Shown here: one piece after another, positions 22,616 through 34,697 of the stretch
Position numbering within the stretch: position 1 is the stretch's first letter
How the letters are laid out: each line of letters starts with the position of its first letter
DNA from: Ophiothrix spiculata
Lineage: Eukaryota > Echinodermata > Ophiuroidea > Amphilepidida > Ophiotrichidae
NCBI GenBank assembly: GCA_000969725.1
Contig: JXSR01S029004.1
Reading direction: 5' to 3' (one strand)
DNA length: 37,397 nucleotides
Translations under genes and position numbers: made by a program
The notes under the pieces: generated by a model
Database searches by the model: none
The model's input: only the letters and a program-made list of their open reading frames with translations
Told to the model about the DNA's origin: nothing

Positions 22616-23062
22616 TTCAGTGAGACAAAGTGTGCTGAAAATTTAATTTTGATAATTATTTTATATACATTTTGTTTTTAAAAACATCTAATCATATTGC
22701 CATCATCTCACGGTAATCTTGCTTAGCTCTAAACAAACATTCATAGGATATGGATCACGCAGTTTGTTTTGGACTTTTTTTTTCAAGATTATTGCGATTA
22801 ATACTTTTTATCTTTACATTAAAAATGATTTTGTAAAATAGCAAAAATATGCCAAACGCAATGGGTAAATATGTATTATTGTACTAAGACGCCTAGATTT
22901 CTGTTCATTTGTTTTGTTGTTGTTGGGTTGGTTTTTTTTTTTGGTTTTTTTTTTGTTTATCGAAATTGATAGCTTTCGAATTTTGCAAAGTTGAAATTTC
23001 AACCGGAATCGTTTGTGTTTAACAGTAGGATAAGCTAATTCAATCTGGTAACACTGTTTCAA

Positions 23063-25800
23063 TAAAAAGAAACATCAGCTATCATAATTAGTCACATTTA
23101 TATTTATAATTTAGGGGAAAAACAATAAATAATACGCAATTTCCAGTTTCACCATGCAACCAATCCGCGGCCATTGTCGGTCAAGTGTGCTTTTATGCTC
23201 GCAGTTTCAGATTTTTAAATTAAAATGAACGCAACAAGTATACTTCTATACAATATGATGTTAAAATAAAAGCAGGCTTAATGGCGTAGGTAGTGTACAT
23301 GTCAGGCACCTTGTTTTCATGTATACGCCATATAAGTATTGATAGGTTTTTATGGTTATGTATAGACTAGTTCTAAACCAAATCATGTTATTTTTGATAT
23401 TCAGTCAGAATGAAGGTTAAAAGGAGATTTTCCGTATGTAATATTATAATGGTATTATTTTTATTTCCTTTTTTATTAAAAACATTATTAATATTCAAAA
23501 GACAAATTTAAATATACCAACATTTTTGTAAAAAATGTATAATCTATTTATGAATTAATATTCCTAACTCAAAAACCGATGCACAATTTAAATAACTATC
23601 TAATTATTATTATTATTATTTTTAACATTCGCCGTTGTTTTATCATCGTCATTAGAGAGTGTTCATTTATAAACAAATGTACATTATTGGTGGTGCTTTT
23701 TATATAAATCAAGTTTCCTGGATTTAAGAACCTTGTTTTGACTTTTGACTCATGGATAAGGTGAAGGAGATTTAAAAATATGCATGTTAAATTCACATAT
23801 TGTGTATACAATTTATGTAATATGCATATAATTAATTTAGAAAAAAATAAATAGTTCAACCAATCATGAAATATCAAAATATGGGCTACAATTTGATGTA
23901 TTTTGATCTAAAATGAATATTTTTTGAGAAACAACTGTGAAATTAAATTATGGATACAAAATTTACAGTTGACACCTAATTCCAGAAGTAAATATAAACG
24001 CATCAAACAGTGGTGTATTGTATTCACACTAGCACTCAAGAGTTTTTCCATGACGTATTTTGTCTACATACTGTAGTAATTTGGCGAATTCATTCTTATT
24101 TTAAAGGGTTGTTCTCCATATGTTTTCAGTTTGCATATACATGATGATACGCTGAGTAAGTCCTACAAACTAGCTTCGGAGAATATTATGCATAATATTT
24201 TATACTGGTGTTAATTACAGATCTCTCTGAATAAATCAAATAATTATGTAAATAAAAAATAGTAATACGTTTCACGATGGGTTAAAAAACCCATTAGGGT
24301 TATAATGGGGAAAGGACTTTTTATAACTGTCGAGCAGGAGCTGCTCTGGTTATATATACATTAAACAGCATTTTAAGATCATTTAAGGAGACTACAAAAC
24401 TGCTCTGAAATCAATGTGTCGTATATGATTATGACAGAAACGAGTTCCCTTCATCGAACGTGTTGTTGAAAGAGTTCAAAGTTAAAAGTTACAGCTGAAA
24501 AGAACTCAATCTTTGTTTGACCTATATAGTAAACTATGGCAAACTGATTAAAGAATTAGATAAAATCATATTCGTTCACACATTGATACCAAATACATTC
24601 AATGCATTGTGTTGGGTTTTTGACGTGTATGTATTTTACATGATAATATCAGTAAAATAGGTTTAACTCAGTGAAAGAAAATTAATTCCGATGGGAAATT
24701 TAAACCTTATAACCCCAGGGCTTAACTGTCTTATTTTTACAATTTAAATATGTGCTTGGACTTTTTATTATCAAGTCGTTCGCTCTACGTTTATTTAGAT
24801 AATAGATCTACACGCGTTCACCATAGCGAATAATTATTGTGTTATCAATCTGAAGATTTTACTATTTTTAAGACGTGAACTTTCAGCGTTAGCGTATTTC
24901 TGAAATCTAGAGTAGTAAGCATTATATTATTTCCAGTATTCTTGTTGTTTCAACATGACGAGCATACTATAATATATAATTTTACGGCTTCCTACATTCG
25001 TTTTACGTGTTTAATTGTGGAGTCTTTTGACATAGGTACATGATATTGCTTCTAAATGACGTAGAGCAGATGAGGCCGATGTCCTTGCTCACGTTATACC
25101 TACCGCATGTTTTAGCCACATGCATGGTGAGTAGGCAAGCTTAGCTGAAATATTTGAATGCCCATATGCTAGCTGACAAGTAATCTATGTTACATTTGGG
25201 TTTATCTGTTATTGTAGCCAAACCGGTTGTGTCTTATTCAACATAAGTTCAAAATAGCTTAAATTGAAATACATAATTTTCCCCAACGCTAATACTACCG
25301 CAAGTTTATCAAAACAATGATCTATTCATTAAGCATTAAGGGTCGGATTTTTGTTTGAGGATAACTGAATCTGTGACTGGCTTCAAATTGTACTTTACGT
25401 ATTAAAATCAAAATACCTGCAAATGTCACACTTCGATTACGTTTATCATTTCAACCACTAAATATAGTATGGTATATGTATAATTACAACTCTCATGGAT
25501 TTGTATGAGACAAAGTGGTATGCTTTACAATTCAAATTTTATTCCAATTAAACGCCCACGATCTGATCGAATAACTTTATGATTCAGATAAAATATGATA
25601 GATTCATTATCATTAGAAATAAAAATAAACGTAAATGAAATGAAACGTTAGAAACACTAAATACTGACGATATTAAATGAAATATTTTCTAAAATAACAA
25701 TAATATACCTAAATGAATTTGAATAATTAAATTGCAATTACCGCATTAGCTAAAATGAAAGAAGTAGTAAGTGTTCTTTAATTTAAGTAAATGAAAGTAA
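23063..25800 (+). other. Unit 2 body, no gene seen
   Basis: Follows 5,690-9,000 closely in patches, including TTTTCAGTTTGCATATACAT (24,122), AGAGAGCTCTGTAATC-like sequence (24,218) and AACCTTATAACCCCAGGGCT (24,703). The 93-codon minus-strand frame at 23,596-23,877 is not kept in the other units. A short TAT/TTA run lies near 23,602. Confidence 0.55.
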
Positions 25801-26424
25801 TGTAATAATACTGCCTGAAATTTATAAGTAAAATTTAAAAGGTAACAGAGCACTGTCATATAGAACATAGATACTCTACTACTCATGTATGTCAAAAATT
25901 GCGATATTCTGACATGTGTAAATAGGCAAAAACTTATAGTAAAACGACATTCTGCCGTCTCGGTCGTGAAAAAAGACAAAAGACAGCAGCCTAAAATGAC
26001 CATGGGTGTTAAAACTGGTCTTTTGGTAAAGGGCTCGAACTTGTTAAAAGACAATATCTTTGCTCTTTATACAAACTACACCATGTATTTTCGGGAAACT
26101 ATGTGCTAATAGTTGTTCCAAAAGATGTGCTAATGTAATATAAATAGCCAAGAATGTACTTTTACACATTACGATCAACGATCCCTTTCTCAAATGATAA
26201 TTGCCCTCTATGGTTATTTTATTGGATTTGTATTGCGATATACGTATATGAACTCAAGTTCATTCAAGACAGTAAAACAAACATTCAATCATGTGTCCGC
26301 CATTAGTTCACAACTACATTATCCGTTGCAACATTTACAAAAACTAAGAGTGTACCTTTACGAGCATTTTCGATTAATCTATAAATATATAAATAAATGA
26401 AAAATCTGAAGACAAATCGTCAAC

Positions 26425-26594
26425 TTCTACTTCTTTGGTATCGTTTATTAAAACCTGAATGATTTATAATTTATCAGTAAATTTTAATATATTAAAAGCA
26501 TGAAATAAAATCTACTTGCTTGTGGTAAAAGTGCGATCAAATATGTAAAACCCGTGGCCCCCAGGATCTTGAGTACTATTTTGAAGAGTTTTGT
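26425..26594 (+). repeat. Sequence left of the gap, duplicated on its right
   Basis: From CTACTTCTTTGGTATCGT to ATTTTGAAGAGTTTTGT this repeats 26,745-26,903 almost exactly. The differences are about ten bases missing near TGATTTATAATTTATCAG and a few substitutions. Confidence 0.9.
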
Positions 26595-26744
26595 NNNNNN
26601 NNNNNNNNNNNNNNNNNNNNNNNNNNNNNNNNNNNNNNNNNNNNNNNNNNNNNNNNNNNNNNNNNNNNNNNNNNNNNNNNNNNNNNNNNNNNNNNNNNNN
26701 NNNNNNNNNNNNNNNNNNNNNNNNNNNNNNNNNNNNNNNNNNNN
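26595..26744. other. Assembly gap, 150 N
   Basis: A run of exactly 150 unknown bases. The flanks are near-identical direct repeats, so the gap may be a scaffolding artefact rather than true missing sequence. Apparent reading frames across it have no meaning. Confidence 0.99.
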
Positions 26745-26903
26745 CTACTTCTTTGGTATCGTATATTAAAACCTGAATAATTTATCAGTAAATTTTCGTA
26801 TTAAAAGTATGAAATAAAATCTACTTGCTTGTGGTAAAAGTGCGATCAAATATGTAAAACCCGTGGCCCCCAGGATCTTGAGTACTATTTTGAAGAGTTT
26901 TGT
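26745..26903 (+). repeat. Sequence right of the gap, duplicate of the left flank
   Basis: Matches 26,428-26,594 and continues without a break into unit 2 sequence that aligns with 11,380 onward. Confidence 0.9.
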
Positions 26904-28519
26904 AACGTTTTCAGAAAGTTGTATTGAAAAAATATATTAATGTTGTATTGCGATAATCAAAAACACGAAGTTAAGCATTTTTTAAAGATGAAAGGGAGAA
27001 AGAGAAAATGGGGTTATAGTAATAAAAACGACGACACAGGTGCAATGTACTAGATTCAGTTTTCCTTAGAGCGTACTTTTTAATAATGCATGCAGATGTT
27101 CAACTACAATTTTCAACAAATACTACATTCTTTTGGTTTTTAAAAGCTTCAAATTTCATCAATCATATTTAAAAGTTCTATGAACACGGAGCAAAGCTGA
27201 GATGTGTTCTTTTAAGTTGTTCCACCTTTTCAATGGATTTTACATTTTAAGCAATATAAGCAACCAAACACAAGGGGTTTCATTACTTGCACGCACCGTC
27301 AGATCATCAATCACTGTTTTCAATATTCACTTAAGCCTTAAATGCAGCTCTAGCAGTCAATGTTTGATGTCTAGATAGTGGTAAATGTATACAACATGTC
27401 TACAAGTTGCCTTTCATAAATAAGAGCGGTGGGTGCATCGTTATTATACTACCATAATAGCAACGGTTCTGATTATGTAATGATTAAATCAACACTCGGT
27501 TTCTTCAAAAATTATTAGTGGTCAATTAAGGGTACTCTGTTTTACTGTAGAATATTTCAAAGAAAAGTGTTTGTAAAACCGACACCTCCATTATATCAAG
27601 ATCGTGTATAAAGCTCACATGAACAGGATTAGCTCAATGAAATATTTTGTTCATTGAAAATGGCGGTACATATATTAGTGACTGCTTAGTAGGAAGTGAA
27701 GCGGTTCAAGTAGGCTAAATTTAAAAAACAGATGTGCAATGACGTGCTGTTGATTACCTGATTATCTTCATGTATGATACCCGAAGATATTTTCCCATTT
27801 AATAAGGCCTTTGGTGAAATATTCGATAAGTGCTGTAAATAATTTATAATAACAATTTGATAGAAAAGGATAGAAATTTATTCAATACAAAACAATTGTT
27901 TGATTTATTTTTTACTCGTATATCATAATGAATCATACGCCCTGCTGACATTGTTCTACAAAGCAAACGCAACATAATGTATTGTTCAAATAAAGCTTTA
28001 ACAGTTGTCTTAATTTCAACGACACTTTGAATCATGCTTATTTATTATTGTTGTTGCTTTTAATTTTTGTTTTGTTTTAGCAGTTTAGCACTATTGTAAA
28101 TCACTATGGCTAAGTAAGATAAATTATTATTTTTATCTCAAACTTTGTTAAAAGAGGTACTTCTGCTTTAGATAATTTTATTTATTTGTAAAATTCATAT
28201 TCCAACAGCTTTTGTGACACATTTCAAAATAGAGAGGCCCTTCTAATATCTTGTTATTTCCCAAAGGCTTTACCCTTGTTTGTAAATAGTGTGTGAAACC
28301 CTGAAAGTCTGAAAGACTTTTAAGTACTTTTGTTTTTCATTACAACAGTAGTAAGAAAGCTGTAGGACAAATAAGAAAATAATAATAAACTAATACAAAT
28401 ATTTCAAATCTTAGACAATTGGAGAGGCCAGGGACGCAAACACGTAATTTATTTTATTTGACCCAATAAAAGGAAAGAAAATCTTCATGTACATTTTTAA
28501 GAAGTGATTTATTTAGCTT

Positions 28520-28750
28520 CCCGGATTCTAATCTGATACAACATGTACTGACAACTTTTGTCATAAAATAAAGTCTGCTGGGACGTTTTAATAATGGACG
28601 TCTGTGTTCTCCCTTCCTCTTATCAAATTTTCCAACTAAGCATCTTGAATAGAATACCACGTAGCTATCACCATCAATCATCTTTAAACACAAATAATAT
28701 TTGCTTTTGGACAATAATGAGATCACTTGTTGCGTTTTACATAACAGCTT
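28520..28750 (+). other. Conserved noncoding island, copy 3 (TATA run lost)
   Basis: Paralogue of 877-1,135 and 22,355-22,615. It keeps CTGATACAACATGTACTGAC, CTTCCTCTTATCAAATTTTC and TTTGCTTTTGGACA, but reads AATAATGAGATCACTTGTTG where the others have a TATA-like run. Overlapping frames here on both strands are not shared between the copies. Confidence 0.4.
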
Positions 28751-30412
28751 TAATGAAACAAAATTTGCTGAAAGTTCATTTTTGATAATATATTTTATAC
28801 ATCATTTTGTATTTTTCAAAACATCTTTACTCCCGTTGCTATCATCTAATGGTTTTTTTCAAATCTTGCTTAGCTCTAAAGAGACATGTGTTGAATACAA
28901 TCATTAGATATGTACCATTTATTATGGGCTTTGGTTTTCAAAATAATCGGGATTCATAATTTGTTATATTTTTATGTTAACATTAAACACGATTTTGTAA
29001 AATAGCAAACATATGCTTAATGCATTCAATGAATGTGTGCTAGGCGCTTAGTTCCTAGTTATTTATTTGTTTATTCTATTATTATGATTCTTTATTATTA
29101 TTATTATTATTAGTTAATTTGTTGGAATTGATAGCTATCTATGGAGAAACAATGTTATAAAAATAAATTTCAACCGGAATTGTTTATACCAAAGTGTAGA
29201 ATAACCTCATGTTATCTTGTGACACTGACTCAAAAAGAAAAAACAAAAAAATTAAGCTAATAACACCTCACCTTTCAAACAAAACACAGCCATTGTTGGT
29301 CACTCATGATCACCGCTCGCATGTTATAGGTCTCGGGTTTTTAAATTGAAATGCAACGCAACAAGTACGTTTCTATATAATAATGTATGTTGTAAACATG
29401 AAAACAGTCATCTAATGTATGTAGAATGCGTGCGTGCCAGGCGCCTTATTACCAGGTATGTTGTTATATTATATTATGTTACTATTTTTAACCAATACAG
29501 GATTTTGTATTCAACAAGAATGGTATATTTATTTTAAACATTATTGTTATTATACATGTAGACACAAAAATTGAGCAACATATCCTGTTTCTAATAATGT
29601 ATTTATATATAAATACATTATGTACTTTAGAGTAGTTTCCATTGCATAACAATTGCTTTTCAGCTCATCTAGCGGGTAAAATCTCATTAGTAATCTGGTG
29701 ATATATTCTTATTTTAACGGAGTTGCTTACCGTATATATTTTCAGTTTGCATATGCATGAATATGACACATTGAATAAGTTGTGCATTATAACTACATGT
29801 AGAATATTAAACGCATGATTGTATCGCAGTGAGGATAACAGAGCTCTGTAAACAAATAAGATGTATAAATAAAATAATGTGTTTCACGCAGGGTTCTCAA
29901 AAACATTACGATAAGGATTGGAAAAGGGCCTTCTTCTTTATTAACTAGTATATACAAAACTGCTCTGAATTTAGTGCATCGTATATATGGCAAACAGGGT
30001 TGACTTTATCGTACAAGTTGTTGAGTAATACTTAAAATTTACATTAAAAATTCTCCCAAATTTGCATTTACTCCAAAAAATTTGTAATGGGTTGTCCTAT
30101 AAAGTAGATTTGACAAATTAATTACAGAACTATATAAATAAAACCACATCATATTCATTTATATACATATTAATTTATATACGAAATATATTTATGCGTT
30201 AAGCTGGGATTTTGACGTGTATGTATAACGACATCAACATGATAATATCAATAAAGTTTAATTCAGTGAGACAAAATTATTTCCGATTCGTATTCTTCTG
30301 GTGGGAAATTTAAACCTTATAACCTCAGGGCGTAACTGTCTTATAGTAGAGTTGCTTTAATGTGTTCTTGTACTTCAATTTGATTATGAACTCGTTTGCT
30401 CGATGTTTGTTT

Positions 30413-30434
30413 TTTGTGTGTGTGTGTGTGTGTT
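30413..30434 (+). repeat. (GT)n microsatellite
   Basis: About ten GT repeats. The same place in units 1 and 2 (about 8,000 and 24,795) has no such run, so the array expanded in this copy. Confidence 0.9.
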
Positions 30435-30465
30435 TATATTTAAATAACAGACATGTGCACACCAT

Positions 30466-30622
30466 GATTGCATGTGTTTAAGCGGCAGCTAAAAACTCAG
30501 TTGTTTCCTTAATTATTTTTTGCTGCTCTCATGTTTTTGTTTCTGTATTTTTGTTCTTGTAAAGCGCTCCGTTCTTTGTGGGGCGCTATATAAATGCTTA
30601 TATAATAATAAAGTAATAATAA
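30466..30622 (+). mobile_element. Short retroposon tail (SINE or LINE 3' end)
   Basis: Contains TTGTAAAGCGCTCCGTTCTT then GTGGGGCGCTATATAAATGC and ends in an AATAATAAAGTAATAATAAT tail. The GTAAAGCGC..GGCGCTATATAAA signature with a short microsatellite tail is typical of 3' ends of many animal LINE/SINE families; the family is not named here. Units 1 (about 8,030) and 2 (about 24,825) read CACCATAGCGAATAAT(T/C)ATT with no insert, which bounds it precisely. It has no 5' promoter, so it is a 5'-truncated copy. Confidence 0.75.
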
Positions 30623-30975
30623 TGAATAATTATTGTGTTATCAATCTATTTTATAATTTTCATTTTTAATATGCATTCGTTTACATACTAGAGGGATAGT
30701 ATTATGAAGCCTTCGATAAGGAGCCGGATGTTGCTTCTAATGACTGAAACCAGATGAAATGGGTGCCCTATTTCACGTTATACTTATTTACATTTACTCT
30801 TGAAGTTAATTTGAAAGCATAAACAAATTGACCCATCTGCTAAACAACATGCATGACTAGTACTAGTAGTCTAAGTTACATGACATATATCAATGTTCAT
30901 TATGCTCTTTGACAAATCAACTACCGTATGTTAAATTTGGGTTTGTTTGTTAGTCTAGCCAAACCGGTTGTCCCT

Positions 30976-32202
30976 TATTCAACAAAAGTTCAAAATACCT
31001 TCATATATATTATAATTTTTTTTTAAATTCTCTGTTCGTTCTAATAATACTGTACTAAGAGTTGAATTTTGTTTAAGGACAACAGCTAGGATTACATAGA
31101 GGTAGACAAAGAGAATATATATATCACCTCTATTGGAAAATTTTACACTAGCTTTTTATATATTTATAGGTGTCAGATCAAATTACCTTTATTACATTAA
31201 GTAAACTTAAAATCATTGAATAGTGTTGTAACTTACTTGCAGTTTGGACGTCTTTATTTTATCCCTAAATGCATTATCTTTTCTAACAGTGTTGTCATTA
31301 ATATAACTACGAATTCACGATGCATGTTAATAAAAAATAATGTAAACTTCATTCGCGTATGATTATTTTGTAACATTCATTATTCTTAAGTTGACACAAG
31401 AAAACAACTTAATATCACCTACGCTTGAAATACTGTTAGGGAGAAATTTGTCAATTATTCTTGGTTTAAAAGGGTTTCTACCTACTCTATGAGTCAAGTG
31501 TAATGCTACCCAATTGCAATCTTGTATCATCGCAGTAAAGACGAGATGATAAAACATTTAAAAATGTTAGCTTGTAAAATGTTGATTCATTTGGGAGTCC
31601 TTGACGTTATCTATTCTCTTTGATGTTGCTAAATATGGTATTGTTATCTACAAGGCTAGAATGACTTTGAAAAACATAAAAAGGAAATAAAGAAATCCAA
31701 AGTTACAAAATAGAACTGGAGAATAACCGCGAGTGCATTGCATTATAAAACAATCAAGGTCGACAGCTTTTCAAGAGCCTTGAGTTTTCTTATTTTTTCA
31801 TCACTTAAGTTTAACGAATTTCTTTTCTTGCTTATCAAAAATATGAAGAGTAGAAGTGAAAAATAAGCAGGTCAGAATATTTTGACAAATCTAGATTAGA
31901 CCAATGCTTATTGTAGTGGTCAGCTTTCGATTTCGTCGATAGAACGGCGAAAACTAATAAAAGAAAGCCGTATATGTAAATAATAAAAGACATAATTCTA
32001 ATATTAACACAGGTAATAAAACTGTGAACCTTTGCTGCATTTGTTCTTAAAATTTTGTTTGAATAAATCGAGAGAAAATTTCAATACATAAATGTATTCT
32101 AACCGTCCTAAATAGATCACTTGATGATTTGCTCCCAGATCTGGATATTTGAGCAAATTTTAAACTTTTTTAACTTCTGGGTTTAACTTTACACACTTGC
32201 TG
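30976..32202 (+). other. AT-rich DNA, no gene or paralogue seen
   Basis: No coding frame with recognisable domains; a 64-codon minus-strand frame at 31,363-31,557 has none. No clear match to units 1 or 2 was found by eye. Confidence 0.5.
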
Positions 32203-33480
32203 CTTAATATAATAACAGTTAGTTGGTAAAACGGGATTTGACTTTTTTTATTTTCTAGATTATAGTGGTACTGATTTGAAGCATACACATTATTGGTATC
32301 TTTTAGTTTAGCCGTTTGGTGGCTTCTTTCAGTGTCATTTCCCCGGTGTAACCAGATCAAGGCAAAATGAATTTTGAAAGTTTGCATTATTGCATATTGA
32401 GTTCTAATTCAAGTGTAAAGGACACCTTCCTAAATCCAACTTTATGCCTAAAAGAAAACAGCGGATTTTCCTATCTTGTTTTTAAAAAGTTTGTCATAGT
32501 TATTTCCATAAAATAATGTTTTTATTGCTGTCGCTAAAATAAGATAACTGAATTGTAGTCACGATTACGTCCAAATTTTAATATCTCATTGAACTTTTAT
32601 TTACTAAAGTGTTTTTCTCAAAAAAAAATATTTTGGAAACAAGATATCTGCCATTTACACCACTTAATCTATTCTTGTTCCTTAGTATAATAACATTCGG
32701 TTGGTAATACGGGATTTGACCTTTTATATTTTCTAGATTATAGGTGTACTGATTTGAAACATACGCATTATTGTTATCTTTTAGTTTAGCCGGTAGTATG
32801 GTGGCTTCTTTCAGTGTCATTTCCCCGGTGTAACCAGATCAAGGCAAAATGAATTTTGAAAGTTGCATTATTGCATATTGAGTTCTAATTCAAGTGTAAA
32901 GGGCACCTTCCTAAATCCAAGTAAAAGAAAACAGCGGATTTTCCCATCTTGTTTTTAAAAAGTTTGTCATCATTATTTCCATAAAATAATGTTTTTGTTG
33001 CTGTCGCTAAAATATGATACCTGAATTGTAGTATCGGTTACGTCAACATTTTAATATCTCATTGAACTTTTATTTACTTAAGTATTTTTCTCAAAAACAC
33101 ATTATTTTGGCAACAAGATATCTGCCATTTGCACCACTTAATCTATTCTTGTTGCTTAGTATAATAACATTCGGTTGGTAATACGGGATCTTATTTGACC
33201 TTTTATATTTTCTAGATTATAGTGGTACTGATTTGAAGCATACACATTATTGTATTTTTTTAGTTTGGTGGCTTCTTTCAGTGTTATTTCCCCGATGTAT
33301 CTGTGTATTGCCTATTTAAACCCAGATCAAGGCAAAGTTTAATTGAATTAAATTGTAGTCACGATTACATCAAAATTTTAATATCTCATTGAACTTTTAT
33401 TTACTAAAGCGTTTTTCTCATAAGACACATTATTTTGGCGACGAGATATCTGGCATTTACACCACTCAATCTATTCTTGT
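32203..33480 (+). repeat. Tandem array of a 475-480-bp unit (two full, one internally deleted)
   Basis: Anchors TATAATAACA at about 32,208, 32,686 and 33,160 give periods of about 479 and 474 bases. Each unit has TTTTCTAGATTATAG, TACTGATTTGAA, GTGGCTTCTTTCAGTGT and TTTCCCCG. The first two then have AACAGCGGATTTTCC and a long shared stretch to ATATCTCATTGAACTTTTAT, from which the third has lost about 150 bases. The third unit ends at about 33,480 and runs directly into the reading frame of 33,389-33,658. One diverged unit lies at 13,641-13,840. Confidence 0.9.
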
Positions 33481-33658
33481 TATTTTACTTATCATGCTTA
33501 TCATGCATCCAACATCAAATCCACTTAAATATGGTATTTATGCTTTGCTGAGCATCATATTTTGCTCAGTTTTTATATACCCGTATACACCAGAGTATTA
33601 TGATGCGTCACTCCACATCTGGTTTATGTATTTGCGGGAGCTGCGACATCCTTATTAG
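33389..33658 (+). pseudogene. Possible broken membrane-protein exon, two hydrophobic segments
   Basis: An open frame of 89 codons starts inside the last array unit. Its unique part reads ILVILLIMLIMHPTSNP, then GIYALLSIIFCSVFIYPY, two likely membrane segments, and stops at 33,658. From about 33,603 a second frame reads VTPHLVYVFAGAATSLLVPI, then QVGQFKRHYIQ, and stays open to about 33,722. The LVPIQVG.FKRH string recurs in one frame at 34,021. The switch suggests a single-base shift in a formerly continuous exon, but a chance overlap is not excluded. I do not recognise the family. It lies just upstream of, and in the same orientation as, the intact exon at 34,002, so it could be an upstream exon or a broken paralogue. 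Confidence 0.35.
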
Positions 33659-33659
33659 T

Positions 33660-33990
33660 GCCAATCCAAGTAGGTCAATTTAAGAGACATTACATCCAAA
33701 ATATGGAACAAAAAAAATACTGATTTGCAAGCAACGGGGAGGTTTTTTTTAATTATTAATGAAAAGTGTGTACATTTTGTATTCTTGTTCTTCTTTATAT
33801 CGATAGTGTTTTCAGTTGCATCAGTTACTTTCAGTTTTCATGGGTTCTTACCATATGGTTTTGCCCGTCCACCAACACATTTCTAAGTATCTTACATAAA
33901 TTGGTGAGTACACCATTGGTTGAATCAGTTCCTCAACGGGGAAGAGAGAGGCCCTTATATAAGCATTATCAGATTTTTTTTCTAACCTTA
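33660..33990 (+). pseudogene. Broken tandem copy of the membrane-protein exon
   Basis: CCAATCCAAGTAGGTCA(A/-)TTT and AAGAGACAT at 33,662 match 34,029 onward. Later, the frame EKCVHFVFLFFFISIVFSVA (33,754-33,813) aligns with CKKMCVCCILSVLFFFIPVI in the intact exon. The copy has an in-frame TAA right after NPSRSI and another after PPTHF (about 33,880), and lacks most of the central polar region. AGTATCTTACATAAATTG (33,885) matches AGTATCTTACAGAAATTG (34,258). It is non-coding now. Together with 34,002-34,448 it is a local tandem duplication of about 370 bp. Confidence 0.65.
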
Positions 33991-34001
33991 TTTTGCCCCA
34001 G

Positions 34002-34448
34002 TTCACCAAAGACAAAGATTTTAGTACCAATCCAAGTAGGTCATTTCAAGAGACATCATTGACTTGCAAAAATATTCGCCCAGAAGACGCTGATGTGAAA
34101 GCAATCGGGGAGTCAGTTGCTGCAGTATCAGAAGGCAACAAGTTGTCCATTATTTGTAAAAAAATGTGTGTATGTTGCATTCTTTCTGTCTTGTTCTTCT
34201 TTATACCGGTAATAGTTTCAGTTGCATCAAAGACTTCTCTTGCAGTGTTCATCACTAAGTATCTTACAGAAATTGCTAAGTACACTTTACGTTCTACAGT
34301 TGGATCAATTCTTCTTTATATATGCACTACTTTTGTTGCACGAAGGGTTTGTGATGTGTCGATACAGATAAGATCACAATCACAACCTGTCCGTCGCATG
34401 TCAGATTTAATCCGCCCACTGCAATCACACGATGTCCGAGACCGGTAG
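34002..34448 (+). CDS. Candidate terminal exon of a multi-pass membrane protein (possible rhodopsin-type receptor TM6-TM7)
   Basis: The exon begins after a strong acceptor: a T-rich tract, the branch-like TTCTAAC (33,980) and TTTTGCCCCAG ending at 34,001. It is open for 148 codons to TAG at 34,446. No initiator ATG precedes the polar part, so it must be joined to upstream exons. Residues 1-54 are polar (ETSLTCKNIRPEDADVKAIG lies within). Residues 55-75 (MCVCCILSVLFFFIPVIVSV) form one membrane helix with a central Pro. Residues 97-114 (STVGSILLYICTTFVARR) form a second, followed by a basic Ser/Arg tail. The helix-Pro-helix layout and GSILLY followed by a basic stretch resemble TM6 and a degenerate NPxxY TM7 of rhodopsin-family receptors. 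This is weak inference; other two-helix membrane tails fit too. The C-terminal pattern RSQSQPV..MSDLIRPLQS is retained in the decayed unit 1 copy. No poly(A) signal is obvious within 100 bases. Confidence 0.5.
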   Translation, partial: FTKDKDFSTNPSRSFQETSLTCKNIRPEDADVKAIGESVAAVSEGNKLSIICKKMCVCCILSVLFFFIPVIVSVASKTSLAVFITKYLTEIAKYTLRSTVGSILLYICTTFVARRVCDVSIQIRSQSQPVRRMSDLIRPLQSHDVRDR

Positions 34449-34697
34449 GCCACACTTGCCATTGGGTGTTGTTGATATCTTTATATTTAGTTTGGTTATT
34501 TTCTTTAACATCACTTTTATGGTCTGTAACATATATGGAATATCTCAGAATTACAACCAACTGGTGTCGATAAGGCCCGGCTCCTAATTCATGACGGAAT
34601 GTCTTCCGACATACGAAAGGGCTTGACGCAAGAGCCATGACGAAATGTATTTTGAGTCATGACGCGCAAATATTAGGAGAAACGCATAACTAATGGG

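Larger units (their letters stand above)
21601..27775 (+). repeat. Unit 2 of the repeated genomic block
   Basis: Colinear with unit 1 from 297 to 1,300, then 5,440-9,110, then 11,330-12,860. It lacks the inverted arm, both D segments, the long-TIR transposon and the MITE, so it is closest to the ancestral arrangement. It stops at about 27,775, where a new copy of its own 21,838 sequence (CGAAGAT.TTTTCCCA.TTAAT) begins. It therefore also lacks everything matching 12,870-21,600, including the membrane-protein exon. Confidence 0.8.

Noticed and set aside
26554-26776. Apparent frames across the N run
   Set aside because: They consist mostly of unknown bases.
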